53,160 nucleotides of DNA from Tenderia sp965602225 (GCA_965602225.1 CBFCYE010000017.1:1-53160), one strand, 5' to 3'; shown: positions 34,129 to 42,664, counted from the first letter of the stretch. Notes: generated by a model from the sequence alone, not told the origin. Numbers and translations: made by a program.

Positions 34129-35367
34129 TCACTCCAGCATTGCCACCTTCTGCCCCACCGTTTGCTCTTGCTTTAGGTCATCATCGGCCTGATAAGGCAC
34201 CTTGAACGCCTTGATACGGGTAATCCATTTAATCTTCTTTGACTGTTCCTTCATATAATTATGATCAGTAAACGGCCCTGCTAGCACTTTGCATTTGCCC
34301 GTTTCACAACCGGAGGTGGTCACCGGCAGATCCAGCTCCTCCAACTGCAACATAAGCTTGCGTGCCGTTGAATAGTTTTTATAGGTGGCTAACTGCAACA
34401 TCCAGCGACGTGGGTATTTTGATGTTGAACGTAGCTGCTCAATCGGCTCAGCAAAACCCGTTGCACGCTCCCCAACAGACTTGACCCGCTGCCAGCCATC
34501 TATCCAGAGCTGATCGGGAATAATCGCCGTCACCTTGTTGACCAATGCTGCCAGATTCAGGTTACCCGCCGACGCAGGTTTATGAATCTCAAAATAGAGC
34601 GCACCGTTTTTGTAACCCGATTTAAATGTCTCGTTGACGAAACGCACCGGCGTATCTTTCATCGAGCGATGCACCAATATTGCAATATCCTCTGGGTACA
34701 GACGCACCCCACCACGGCTAACCGTCGTGCCAATACTGTTAGGTTCATTGGTGCCGTGAATCATAAGACCGGGCACATCCAACTTCATCGCATATTCCCC
34801 CAGGGGATTTTTCGAACCCGGCGGAACAATTGCAGGCAGACGTGAATTTGTTTTTCTTACCGAGGCAGGAACCTCCCAACTAGGCTTACGCATACGCTGG
34901 GTAACCTTGTAGCTGCCCACCAACCTGGAGCCGGCATCACGACCGATACTGACCGGATAGGTACTCACCAAGGCAGGCCCCTCTTCAGGGCGGGTATAGT
35001 GATATAGACGCTGCTCGGCGATATTGATGACTATCCCTTCACGCGCGCCCTTGGGCAGAATATGCCGCGACGGGATCACAATCCGCTGCCCCTGTTTCAG
35101 CAGCTTGGGATCAACAGCCGGGTTGGCAGCCTTGATTGCCTCATAACCCACGTCATAACGACGGGCAAGACGCAGCAGGGTATCCGAAGCCTTGGCCCGG
35201 GCATATTGCACCTGACCGACAACATCATCACCCTTGCCCGGCAGGACATAGGTAGTGGCGCTGGCCGATCCAACCACAGCCAACAGGCACAGCAAGACAG
35301 TACCGCGCCCCAAACATCGTCGCAGATAAGCAATATTAGTGATTGAAATTAAACACTTACTCAACAT
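34129..35367 (-). CDS. LysM-YkuD-SPOR protein lacking the catalytic cysteine
   Basis: A 412-residue exported protein. Order: signal peptide (LLCLLAVVGSASA), LysM module (DTLLRLARRYDVGYEAIKAA to IVIPSRH), L,D-transpeptidase YkuD domain, and a C-terminal SPOR-like domain (MLQLATYKNYSTARKLMLQL, later VLAGPFTDHNYMKEQ). In YkuD enzymes the active site is HGT...S-H/R-G-C-x-R; here it reads MIHGTNEPNSIG followed by SRGGVRLYPED, so the nucleophilic Cys is Gly220 (codon GGG at 34708-34710). Crosslinking activity should be lost while peptidoglycan binding through LysM and SPOR remains, pointing to a structural or regulatory role. The ATG at 35367 has GAGG 12 bases upstream. Confidence 0.85.
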   Translation of the reverse strand: MLSKCLISITNIAYLRRCLGRGTVLLCLLAVVGSASATTYVLPGKGDDVVGQVQYARAKASDTLLRLARRYDVGYEAIKAANPAVDPKLLKQGQRIVIPSRHILPKGAREGIVINIAEQRLYHYTRPEEGPALVSTYPVSIGRDAGSRLVGSYKVTQRMRKPSWEVPASVRKTNSRLPAIVPPGSKNPLGEYAMKLDVPGLMIHGTNEPNSIGTTVSRGGVRLYPEDIAILVHRSMKDTPVRFVNETFKSGYKNGALYFEIHKPASAGNLNLAALVNKVTAIIPDQLWIDGWQRVKSVGERATGFAEPIEQLRSTSKYPRRWMLQLATYKNYSTARKLMLQLEELDLPVTTSGCETGKCKVLAGPFTDHNYMKEQSKKIKWITRIKAFKVPYQADDDLKQEQTVGQKVAMLE

Positions 35368-35482
35368 CCAAACAACCGTCCTCAACAGCTAAAACTTACG
35401 TTGTTACAATAAGTTACGGCAGAAAAAGGGGAAAGTTGAGTTTTTTGAATGGTTTAACAGATTGTTGAAAACAGCGCCGGCT

Positions 35483-35890
35483 CTATTTGCCCAACTCTTT
35501 CAGACTGCTCTGCGCCATACGTTCGATATCAGCCAGACGCATGCCGGCACGCTCAAGAAAGCCTTGGTCATAGTCAGCCGGGTTGGCCCAGTAACGGCCC
35601 TTGATGCTGCAGCGGCTGGCCAGTTTGTTCAACCCCAGGTCTTCCAGCGCAAAGGCCAGCTGGGTCCAGTTCAGGGACAGGCGCTCTTCCTTTTCAATCG
35701 ACGTTTCACGCCCCTCTTTCAGGCTGCGCAAATAGACCGTGGTTTCACGAACCACCGAGATGACTGCTCGCAGGGCCTTTTTTGATTCCTGTTTACGCTG
35801 TTGCTTGGCCCGACTCAGATTCACTACCCACTGTTTGACGTGGGTAATAATGCTCAGCAGTTCCTTTGCGCTTAATTCAGCCAAGGGCAT
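35483..35890 (-). CDS. Uncharacterised small basic helical protein
   Basis: A 135-residue protein of no family I recognise. It is predicted to be mostly helical with many Lys/Arg (SRAKQQRKQESKKALRAVIS, 20 residues) and ends LADIERMAQSSLKELGK. There is no signal peptide or membrane segment. The frame is open much further upstream across msrB, but only the part from the ATG at 35890 has normal coding character; that ATG lies seven bases after the msrB stop, so co-transcription with msrB is likely. Existence as a gene is probable rather than certain. Confidence 0.65.
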   Translation of the reverse strand: MPLAELSAKELLSIITHVKQWVVNLSRAKQQRKQESKKALRAVISVVRETTVYLRSLKEGRETSIEKEERLSLNWTQLAFALEDLGLNKLASRCSIKGRYWANPADYDQGFLERAGMRLADIERMAQSSLKELGK

Positions 35891-35897
35891 AACAAGA

Positions 35898-36293
35898 CTA
35901 GTCGGGCTTAAATTGAAGTGACGCAGAATTAATACAGTAACGCAGCCCAGTCGGCTGAGGGCCATCTTTGAAGACATGACCAAGATGGGCATCACAAGTA
36001 GAACACCTGGCCTCGACGCGCTGCATGCCATGACTATCATCAACCCGCTCATCAACATTGTCTGCCGCAACCGGCTGCCAAAAACTGGGCCAGCCACTGC
36101 CTGAGTCATATTTTTGCTCAGAGACAAACAACGGCGAGCCACAACAGATGCATTGATAGCTGCCCTGCTGTTTCAAGTCGTAATACTCACCCGAAAAGGC
36201 CATCTCGGTGCCATCCTGACGGGCAACACGGAACTGCTCGGGCGTTAACTGCGCCTGCCACTCGGCATCTGTTTTGGTGATTTTTTTAGTCAT
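35898..36293 (-). CDS. msrB: Peptide-methionine (R)-S-oxide reductase MsrB
   Basis: Reduces the R epimer of methionine sulfoxide in proteins. The 131-residue cytosolic enzyme has both zinc pairs (CICC near residue 48, CSTC near 97), the catalytic Cys in LRYCINSAS and the SGWPSFWQP motif. There is no signal peptide, unlike the MsrA at 49967-50590, so the two enzymes work in different compartments. It lies in a leftward run: YchJ-like, DUF465, msrB, small basic protein, with gaps of 25, 11 and 7 bases. Confidence 0.96.
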   Translation of the reverse strand: MTKKITKTDAEWQAQLTPEQFRVARQDGTEMAFSGEYYDLKQQGSYQCICCGSPLFVSEQKYDSGSGWPSFWQPVAADNVDERVDDSHGMQRVEARCSTCDAHLGHVFKDGPQPTGLRYCINSASLQFKPD

Positions 36294-36304
36294 GGAATTG
36301 TTGC

Positions 36305-36523
36305 TCAGGCAGGCATATCCGGAATCATCATGCTTTCAAGTTTGCTGATCATATCCTTGATGAAGAGCTTGCGCTTTTTCATCCGCCGCATCTGCATTGG
36401 GTCAATAAAGGCCTGCTCTTGCAGCGTGGCAATGGCAATATCAAGGTCACGATGCTCAACACTCAGCGTATGAACCCGGGCTGCAACCTCTTCCATTTCC
36501 TCGTCAGTCAAACTTTGAGTCAT
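36305..36523 (-). CDS. DUF465 / YdcH family small protein
   Basis: A 72-residue charged helical protein with SVEHRDLDIAIATLQEQA and the Met/Lys/Arg-rich block MQMRRMKKRKLFIKDMISKL (20 residues), typical of DUF465. Function unknown. It starts 25 bases after the YchJ-like stop and ends 11 bases before msrB, so it belongs to that operon. It is only distantly similar to the DUF465 protein at 7349-7585. Confidence 0.88.
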   Translation of the reverse strand: MTQSLTDEEMEEVAARVHTLSVEHRDLDIAIATLQEQAFIDPMQMRRMKKRKLFIKDMISKLESMMIPDMPA

Positions 36524-36548
36524 ATCAATCCCTTAAACTGCAAAACCC

Positions 36549-37019
36549 CTAACTGCAACAGCGTTTGAATTTCTTACCACTGCCACAGGGGCAGAGGGCG
36601 TTGCGACCAATCTTTTCGGCCTCCGGCTGTTGATGGATCTGACCATCTACATACTGCCAGCGACCTTGCTCTCTTACAAACCTACTACGCTCATGCAAAG
36701 ATTGTAAACGATCATTGCCCTTAAATTGAGCAATAAACTCGACCCAGCCCTCATCATCATTCACCTCGCCGGCTTCGCAAGCCACAATATCAAGACCAAA
36801 CCAGCTGACACCTTGTTCCAACGTCAGCTGTTCTGGCCGGGTACTTTCATGCCAGCTCTGTTGCAGGTAGTCGACATTAGCGTTTACAAAAGCGGTATAA
36901 CGCGAGCGCATCAACTGCTCGGGACGCTCTGGCAACTCACCACTTTCAATATAGCGACCACAACACTGACTGTAATCTTTACCCGAACCGCATGGACACG
37001 GTTTCATCTCGTCACTCAT
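36549..37019 (-). CDS. YchJ family protein with two SEC-C zinc motifs
   Basis: A 156-residue protein with a metal-binding SEC-C motif at each end: CPCGSGKDYSQCCG at about residues 7-20 and CPCGSGKKFKRCC at the C-terminus. Between them is the YchJ/UPF0225 domain (RSRYTAFVNANVDYLQQSWH, 20 residues). Function is unknown; SEC-C motifs bind zinc and often nucleic acid or protein partners. The start at 37019 overlaps the LysR gene end by eight bases, which shortens the long upstream frame and gives the usual length. Confidence 0.9.
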   Translation of the reverse strand: MSDEMKPCPCGSGKDYSQCCGRYIESGELPERPEQLMRSRYTAFVNANVDYLQQSWHESTRPEQLTLEQGVSWFGLDIVACEAGEVNDDEGWVEFIAQFKGNDRLQSLHERSRFVREQGRWQYVDGQIHQQPEAEKIGRNALCPCGSGKKFKRCCS

Positions 37020-37902
37020 TACAACAATTCTCCCGCAGGATTTCAGCCAGTTGCTGTGTTGCCGGGCCAACCCGTCCCGGCTGACCAAAGATCATATACA
37101 GATAGGCATGACGGCGCTGGCCTTCACTCATTGGCAGCGGCATTAATCTACCCTGCTCAATATAACTCTGTATTTGATGCATGGGCACCCAACCAAAACC
37201 CAGACCACTCAACAAGGCCTCCACCGCCTTGTCGATACTGGTCACAGTCCAGCGATGCTCGGAGCCTAACCAGCCGGTATTGCGTTTCATATACAGACCA
37301 GAATCACGAATCACCACCTGCAGCTCACGCCTGAGGTCATCATTACCAAGCTCTCGGCCCAACTGATGCAAGGCATGGCCAGGCTCGGCCACGGCGACAA
37401 ACTCTACTTCGATTAACTGATCACCAAGAAAACCCTGCGGCACCTGATGACCGATAACTAGGTCTGCCCGTCCTTCGATCAGAGCCTCGTCAGCACCTGA
37501 CAACACCACCTCATTCAACTGCACCCGCGTACCGCGGCTAAGCGGCACAAACTGCTTCAAGGCCTTCATCAAGTAACAACTGGGGAAGGCAGCATCCACC
37601 ACCAAGCACACCTCCGGCTCCCAGCCCTGCCCCAAATTATGTGCCAGAGCCTCAAGCTCGACGGCATCATTGACTAGCTGCCGCGAACGGTTCAGCAGCA
37701 CCTCGCCCACCGACGTCAGCCGGGCCTTGCGTCCTTCAATCTGCAATAGCGGCATACCCAACTGCTGCTGCAACTTGGCCACAGCATAACTGACTGACGA
37801 CTGACTGCGGTGCAGTTGTTCAGCGGCCTGGGCAAAACCGCCGTGATCAATCACCGCCTGCAACACCCGCCACTGCTCCAATGAAACTCTGAGATTATTC
37901 AT
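37012..37902 (-). CDS. LysR-family transcriptional regulator
   Basis: A 296-residue regulator with an N-terminal winged helix-turn-helix (AVIDHGGFAQAAEQLHRSQS then SVSYAVAKLQQQLG, about residues 15-50) and a periplasmic-binding-like effector domain. The ATG at 37902 is chosen since family members begin about there; the upstream frame opens with TTG. It is transcribed away from doxX, GHR, CDGSH and pirin genes with 109 bases between, the classical LysR arrangement for control of the divergent operon. A T-N11-A type site lies in the gap. The effector is unknown, but a quinone or electrophile is a reasonable guess from the targets. Confidence 0.92.
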   Translation of the reverse strand: MNNLRVSLEQWRVLQAVIDHGGFAQAAEQLHRSQSSVSYAVAKLQQQLGMPLLQIEGRKARLTSVGEVLLNRSRQLVNDAVELEALAHNLGQGWEPEVCLVVDAAFPSCYLMKALKQFVPLSRGTRVQLNEVVLSGADEALIEGRADLVIGHQVPQGFLGDQLIEVEFVAVAEPGHALHQLGRELGNDDLRRELQVVIRDSGLYMKRNTGWLGSEHRWTVTSIDKAVEALLSGLGFGWVPMHQIQSYIEQGRLMPLPMSEGQRRHAYLYMIFGQPGRVGPATQQLAEILRENCCNE

Positions 37903-37913
37903 AAATCTATTAT

Positions 37914-37928
37914 CTATAAATTCGATAG
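37914..37928. promoter_or_regulatory. LysR-type box between divergent LysR and doxX genes
   Basis: CTAT-N7-ATAG at 37914-37928 is a dyad in the T-N11-A style recognised by LysR regulators. It lies 12 bases before the LysR ATG and about 85 bases before doxX, a normal place for autoregulation and divergent activation. Binding is inferred from symmetry and position only. Confidence 0.5.
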
Positions 37929-38011
37929 TTATTAGCAAGTATTTGCGCTTTTATATCTAAATATTTCAACCATAATCACCTACACAAACACTTAATCAAG
38001 GAGAAAACATC

Positions 38012-38443
38012 ATGAACAACTTAGAAAAGCCAACCACACTCATCGGCCGCATCCTACTTGGCCACATTTTCGTCCTCGCCGGTTTCAGCAAACTCGGCGC
38101 AGGCTATGCTGCCACTCAGGGATGGATGGAGGCCATGGGCGTGCCCGGCATGCTATTACCCGCCGTCATCCTGTTGGAAATTGCTGGCGGCGCTGCCTTG
38201 ATTCTGGGATTTCAGACACGCCTAACCGCTGCCGCGCTGGCAGGCTTCAGCATCATCGCCGCACTGATCTTCCACAACAACTTTGCTGATCAAATACAGA
38301 TGATCATGTTCATGAAGAACTTCGCCATGGCCGGTGGCCTGCTATTTGTCGTCGCCTTTGGTGCCGGCTCCTGGAGCCTGGATGCTCACCGCGCAAACAA
38401 GGCGCATCGAGTTCACCATGCGGGCCACGCCAGCCTCGGTTAA
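38012..38443 (+). CDS. DoxX family membrane protein
   Basis: A 143-residue inner-membrane protein with four hydrophobic helices: around LLGHIFVLAGFSKL, LLPAVILLEIAGGAALILGF (20 residues), AAALAGFSIIAALIF and MAGGLLFVVAFGAGSW. The first-helix GRILLGHIFVLAGFSKL and the LEIAGG motif are DoxX/YqjF marks. DoxX proteins are linked to thiol or quinone redox roles, and E. coli yqjF neighbours yqjG, the glutathionyl-hydroquinone reductase gene; the same pairing occurs here. The Shine-Dalgarno AAGGAG is good. It is the first gene in the divergent operon. Confidence 0.92.
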   Translation: MNNLEKPTTLIGRILLGHIFVLAGFSKLGAGYAATQGWMEAMGVPGMLLPAVILLEIAGGAALILGFQTRLTAAALAGFSIIAALIFHNNFADQIQMIMFMKNFAMAGGLLFVVAFGAGSWSLDAHRANKAHRVHHAGHASLG

Positions 38444-38455
38444 TACCAAGCAAAA

Positions 38456-38488
38456 GCCTCACCTCGTTTGGGGTGGGGCATCGTTTTT
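38456..38488 (+). terminator. Intercistronic hairpin between doxX and the GHR gene
   Basis: GCCTCACC (38456-38463) pairs with GGTGGGGC (38472-38479), one G-U, around an eight-base loop, followed by ATCGTTTTT. It resembles a partial terminator or mRNA-stabilising hairpin that could set a lower level for the downstream genes. Confidence 0.5.
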
Positions 38489-38500
38489 AAGGAGTAAACA

Positions 38501-39490
38501 ATGGGTTTATTGATCAATGGCGAATGGCATGACCAATGGTATGACACTAGCAAGAGCGGTGGTGCCTTTGTCCGCGCTGAAACACAATTTCGCAACTGGA
38601 TTACCGTAGATGGCTCGGCTGGCCCCAGTGGCAAAGGCGGTTTCAAGGCCGAATCCGGCCGCTATCAGCTCTATGTCTCACTGGCCTGCCCCTGGGCACA
38701 CCGGACACTTATCTTTCGCAAACTAAAAAAACTAGAGCAACACATCGGCGTTACGGTGGTCGACCCACACATGCTGGAACAGGGCTGGGCTTTTGCAGGC
38801 AATCGTGGCAGCGACCTTGATGGGATAAATCATCACAACTTTTTTCACCAGCTCTACACTCAGGCCAAGCCGGACTACAGCGGCCGCGTCACCGTGCCGG
38901 TGCTATGGGACAAACAGCAAAACACCATCGTCAGCAATGAGTCGGCCGAAATCATCCGTATGTTCAGCAGCGCCTTTAATTCCTTAACCGACGTCACTGA
39001 TAATTACTACCCAAAACCATTGCAGGCAGAGATAGATGACATCAACGACTTTATCTATCACAACATCAACAACGGGGTGTATCGCTGCGGTTTTGCCACC
39101 AAACAGAAGACCTATGAACAAGCCTTTGACGGCCTGTTTAATGCGCTGGATAAACTGGAAACTCGCTTGGGCCAACAACGCTACCTAGTCGGTGATCAAA
39201 TCACTGAAGCCGACTGGCGCCTGTTCACCACCCTGATTCGTTTTGATGCCGTCTACGTTGGTCATTTCAAATGCAACCGCCAACGTTTAGACGACTATGA
39301 CAATCTCAGCAACTACCTGCGCCAGCTGTATCAACTGCCCGGCATTGCAGAAACCGTAAACATGGAACATATAAAACAGCACTACTACTATAGTCATGAC
39401 AGCATCAATCCCAGCCGGATTGTGCCAAAGGGGCCGGCACTGGACTTTGACCAGCCACACAACCGCAACAACACCAGGAGACAGGCATGA
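38501..39490 (+). CDS. Glutathionyl-hydroquinone reductase (Xi-class GST, YqjG-like)
   Basis: Reduces glutathionyl-hydroquinones, a detoxification step for quinones. The 329-residue enzyme has the Xi-class catalytic motif CPWAHRT at about residues 66-72 preceded by YQLYVSLA, and the NESAEIIRMF and QITEADWRLFTTLIRFD blocks. Length is standard for the class. A strong AAGGAG precedes the ATG. The stop overlaps the CDGSH gene start by four bases (ATGA). It is the second gene of the DoxX-led operon and is homologous to E. coli yqjG. Confidence 0.94.
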   Translation: MGLLINGEWHDQWYDTSKSGGAFVRAETQFRNWITVDGSAGPSGKGGFKAESGRYQLYVSLACPWAHRTLIFRKLKKLEQHIGVTVVDPHMLEQGWAFAGNRGSDLDGINHHNFFHQLYTQAKPDYSGRVTVPVLWDKQQNTIVSNESAEIIRMFSSAFNSLTDVTDNYYPKPLQAEIDDINDFIYHNINNGVYRCGFATKQKTYEQAFDGLFNALDKLETRLGQQRYLVGDQITEADWRLFTTLIRFDAVYVGHFKCNRQRLDDYDNLSNYLRQLYQLPGIAETVNMEHIKQHYYYSHDSINPSRIVPKGPALDFDQPHNRNNTRRQA

Positions 39491-39723
39491 GCATGTACAA
39501 ACAGGGCAAGCCTTACCATGTAGATATCAAGGCCGGTAAATCAGTCCATATCTGTCAATGCGGGCACAGCCAAAACCCACCCTATTGCGATGGTTCACAT
39601 ATAGACCACCCACCGGCAGAACCCTTGGTGCATAAAGTAGAGGAAGACAGCACGCTATATGTGTGCGGCTGCGGCAGATCCAGCCACATGCCTTTTTGTG
39701 ATGGCAGCCACAAAGAGCCATAA
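39487..39723 (+). CDS. Dual CDGSH iron-sulfur domain protein
   Basis: A 78-residue protein made of two CDGSH iron-sulfur sites: CQCGHSQNPPYCDGSH (about residues 18-33) and CGCGRSSHMPFCDGSH (about 58-73). Each three-Cys, one-His set should hold a 2Fe-2S cluster, as in the mitochondrial MiNT type. Such redox-labile clusters act in electron transfer or sensing. It overlaps the GHR gene by four bases, so the two are translationally coupled, hinting that the reductase and the iron-sulfur protein work in the same process. Confidence 0.95.
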   Translation: MSMYKQGKPYHVDIKAGKSVHICQCGHSQNPPYCDGSHIDHPPAEPLVHKVEEDSTLYVCGCGRSSHMPFCDGSHKEP

Positions 39724-39746
39724 GCGAATCAATTAAAGACGACGTC

Positions 39747-40472
39747 ATGATCATCAAACGCAAAGCCGTGGAAACCCACGAAGGTGAAGGCGTCATCGTC
39801 AAACGCCTGATGCCTATACCCCAGTTGCGTAACTATGATCCGTTTGTATTGTGGGATGACTTCACCATCACGCCCGGCAATGGTTTTCCTGATCATCCTC
39901 ATCGTGGTTTTGAGGCCATCACCTATCTCTTTAATGGTTCAATCCGCCATGAAGACAATCTCGGCAACGCATCGACCGTACATGGCGGCGGCGCGCAACG
40001 TTTTACCGCCGGTCGCGGCATTGTTCACTCAGAAATGCCCAACGAAAAAACCCCAACCCGCGGCATACAACTGTGGATCAATCTGCCACAACGGTTAAAA
40101 AAGATTAAGCCCAACTATCAACAGGTCAATCATGATGAGTTTTCGATTAATGACATCGAAGGCGGACAGATTAAAACCATTGTTGGTGACAGCTCGCCAC
40201 TAGAAATAAAAACACCCATGTCATATATGGAACTGCAACTAAACCCTGGCGCCAGCCATAACGAAGCCATAACTGAAGGAATGCGCGGTCTGATCTATAT
40301 GGTCGATGGTGAAACAGAAATCAACGGCCAGATCTATAAGGCTGCCGACAGCGAATTTTTTGAAAATGAAACAAGCATCAAAATAATAGCGAATACCAAA
40401 ACTCGATTAATTATTTGTTATGGCTCACCCCACGGCGAGCCTATTGTTCAATATGGACCATACGTAGACTAA
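39747..40472 (+). CDS. Pirin family protein
   Basis: A 241-residue double cupin. The N-terminal cupin has the metal ligands HPHRGFEAITY (two His), and the later HGGGAQRFTAGRGIVHSEMP holds a further His and the Glu, a complete pirin site. The C-terminal cupin (YMELQLNPGASHNEAI) lacks ligands, as is common. Bacterial pirins bind Fe and some have quercetinase-type dioxygenase activity or regulate central metabolism. It lies 23 bases after the CDGSH gene and ends the run; 166 bases separate it from the acyl-CoA dehydrogenase gene. Confidence 0.93.
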   Translation: MIIKRKAVETHEGEGVIVKRLMPIPQLRNYDPFVLWDDFTITPGNGFPDHPHRGFEAITYLFNGSIRHEDNLGNASTVHGGGAQRFTAGRGIVHSEMPNEKTPTRGIQLWINLPQRLKKIKPNYQQVNHDEFSINDIEGGQIKTIVGDSSPLEIKTPMSYMELQLNPGASHNEAITEGMRGLIYMVDGETEINGQIYKAADSEFFENETSIKIIANTKTRLIICYGSPHGEPIVQYGPYVD

Positions 40473-40638
40473 CAACCATGCGTTAAGTCCGGAAACAGCT
40501 CAGCTCAAAAACTCAGCTTTATGAGCCAAGCGGTCGTTATTGATTAATGGCGACTGCGCAAAGCGCAATCCCATCACCCTTCAACCTGGGAACCAAATCA
40601 CTGCTAACCAGGTCTTTTCATAAAGAAGGAGCACGGTG

Positions 40639-42504
40639 ATGTCAAAGCTGTTTGAAGGACTTGAACGAATCGAAGAGGCACGCGAACACCTCAAGGGCGC
40701 GAGCTTTATGTCTGGCCTGTTTATCGGCCGGCCTGATTTTGATCTATTGCTGCCAGAACCTGAATCGGCTGAAGAAAAGGCCATCGGTGAAGCATACTGC
40801 CGCGAGATAGAAGCATTCCTGATCGAGCATGTTGATCCAGGTGAGATAGAACGCACCGGCATTTCCAGAAAAGTGCTCGATGGTCTGTTAGAAATTGGCG
40901 CCTTTGGCATGAAGATTCCAAAGGAATACGGCGGGCTTGGCTTTTCGCATAAAAACTATGGCCGCGTCCTGACTCTGATCGCCAGCTGGAGCAACATCCT
41001 CTCACTCACCGTTGCCGTGCCACAGTCCATCGGCATAGCCATGCCCATCATGCTTTATGGTAATGAGGCGCAGAAAAAGAAATATCTGCCACTGGTGGCA
41101 CGCAAGGCTATATCGGCCTTTGCCCTGACAGAACCCACCACAGGCTCCGATGCCGCCAACGTACAAACCGAAGCGGTGTTGAGTGCTGACGGAAAATATT
41201 TCGTCGTCAACGGCGCCAAACAGTGGTGCACCAATAGTCCCATTGCCGATTACATCACCCTGATTGCTCGCGTGCCGGTCAAAAAAGAGAACAACAACTG
41301 GCAGGCAGTCGCCGAAGGCAATGGTGCCGAAGAAAAAGTACATAGCGCCCTCATCCTCGACATGAAGACGCCCGGTGTTGTGGTCACACAACGCTGCCAG
41401 TTTGAAGGTTGTCGTGGCATCGAAAACGGTGTCATGTCCTATACCGATGTGCATATTCCGGTTGAGAATTTAATCGGCGAACTCGGCAGTGGTCTTAAAT
41501 ATGCCTTATCCATATTAAACATCGGCCGCGCTGTCAGCGTACCGGCAATCTGTCTGGGCATGGCCAAACAGGCCTGGCAACCAACACTGGATCGCGCCAA
41601 TAGCCGCGTCACCTTTGGCAAACCGATTGGCACTCGACAGACACAACAGATGCGCATCGGAAAAATGGCCACTGATTTATTTGCCATGGAGGCGCTGTGT
41701 GAACTGGCTTGGCACATGGCCGATCAAAAACATTACGACGTTAGAATTGAAGCTGCGATTACCAAGATCATCTGCTCTGAAAAATCACTGAAGTTTCTCA
41801 ATGACGCCCAGATCATTTTTGGCGGCATGGGTTATGAAACAGCTGATTCAAAACGCGAACGCGGCGAGCCTGCCTTTGAAATGGAACAACTGGTACGTGA
41901 CATCACCATGTACCGCATAGGCGAAGGTGCCACCGACATCCTGCGGCCTTTTGTTGCACGTGAAGGACTCAACCCTCATCTCGAAAATATCAAAAATACG
42001 ATCGAGGATGGCATCAGCGCCACTGAGATTATTAAACTGACCAAATATTATGTGCCCTGGTATTTATCGCAATGGAAGAAGAACCCCATTCCACAGCGGC
42101 CTGAGTTCAGCCAGCATCATGTGCGTGAAAAACTCGAATACACAGAAAAGATCAGCCGCCAGTTAGCGCGCAAGATTTTTTATACCATGTTAATGCGCCG
42201 TGAAGCCATGCGTGACGATCAGGGCCGACAGGACCGTATCGACATCGTTGGCGAAGAGCTGTTCACCATCATCGCTGCCAGCCTATACGCGCAGAACACA
42301 AACCAGGACTACGCCTTGCAGCTATCCGATGAGATTTTTCGCAGCAGCAAAAAACTGATTCAACAAACACTGCGTGAACTACTCTTTAACGATGATGAAA
42401 AAAGCCAGGCCGTTGGCAGCATGGCCCTTGAGGGTAAATTCAAGGCCCTCAACAAGGGCATTATTCAGCGCGGCCTGAATGACTATATAGACAAGCCGGA
42501 TTAA
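40639..42504 (+). CDS. Acyl-CoA dehydrogenase, VLCAD-like long form
   Basis: FAD enzyme that introduces the alpha,beta double bond into acyl-CoAs. At 621 residues it is longer than the usual 380 and resembles the very-long-chain type with a C-terminal extension from about residue 460. Core motifs: AFALTEPTTGSDAANVQTEA (20 residues), the IYG/FGGMGYE equivalent IIFGGMGYETA, and the catalytic base Glu429 in YRIGEGATDILR. AAGGAG lies seven bases before the ATG at 40639 (a GTG at 40636 is the alternative). First gene of the catabolic cluster; a TGCGC-AAA-GCGCA dyad at 40555-40567 lies upstream. The exact chain length or branching of the substrate is unknown. Confidence 0.9.
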   Translation: MSKLFEGLERIEEAREHLKGASFMSGLFIGRPDFDLLLPEPESAEEKAIGEAYCREIEAFLIEHVDPGEIERTGISRKVLDGLLEIGAFGMKIPKEYGGLGFSHKNYGRVLTLIASWSNILSLTVAVPQSIGIAMPIMLYGNEAQKKKYLPLVARKAISAFALTEPTTGSDAANVQTEAVLSADGKYFVVNGAKQWCTNSPIADYITLIARVPVKKENNNWQAVAEGNGAEEKVHSALILDMKTPGVVVTQRCQFEGCRGIENGVMSYTDVHIPVENLIGELGSGLKYALSILNIGRAVSVPAICLGMAKQAWQPTLDRANSRVTFGKPIGTRQTQQMRIGKMATDLFAMEALCELAWHMADQKHYDVRIEAAITKIICSEKSLKFLNDAQIIFGGMGYETADSKRERGEPAFEMEQLVRDITMYRIGEGATDILRPFVAREGLNPHLENIKNTIEDGISATEIIKLTKYYVPWYLSQWKKNPIPQRPEFSQHHVREKLEYTEKISRQLARKIFYTMLMRREAMRDDQGRQDRIDIVGEELFTIIAASLYAQNTNQDYALQLSDEIFRSSKKLIQQTLRELLFNDDEKSQAVGSMALEGKFKALNKGIIQRGLNDYIDKPD

Positions 42505-42556
42505 CGGACCAATAACCACATAACAAAAACAGTTATAAATAAAATTAGTCCTTAAC

Positions 42557-42596
42557 TGGCCGATATTATTATGTGTGCCATTGAAAATATTGGCCA
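42557..42596 (+). promoter_or_regulatory. Leader hairpin before the oxo-acid dehydrogenase genes
   Basis: TGGCCGATATT (42557-42567) pairs with AATATTGGCCA (42586-42596) over 11 positions including one G-U, with an 18-base loop. It sits in the 160-base gap before pdhA, after which AGGAGG-like CGGAGG leads into the ATG. It could be a regulator dyad or an mRNA structure; nothing decides between them. Confidence 0.35.
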
Positions 42597-42664
42597 AAGC
42601 AACTGTCTTTGGTCAGGCGTAGAAATTAAACCGCCATGCAACCCGTCAACAAACGGAGGATAAA

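Noticed and set aside
35891..36142. Upstream extension of the small basic protein frame into msrB.
   Set aside because: The extension is the msrB gene read in another frame; coding character begins only at the ATG at 35890.
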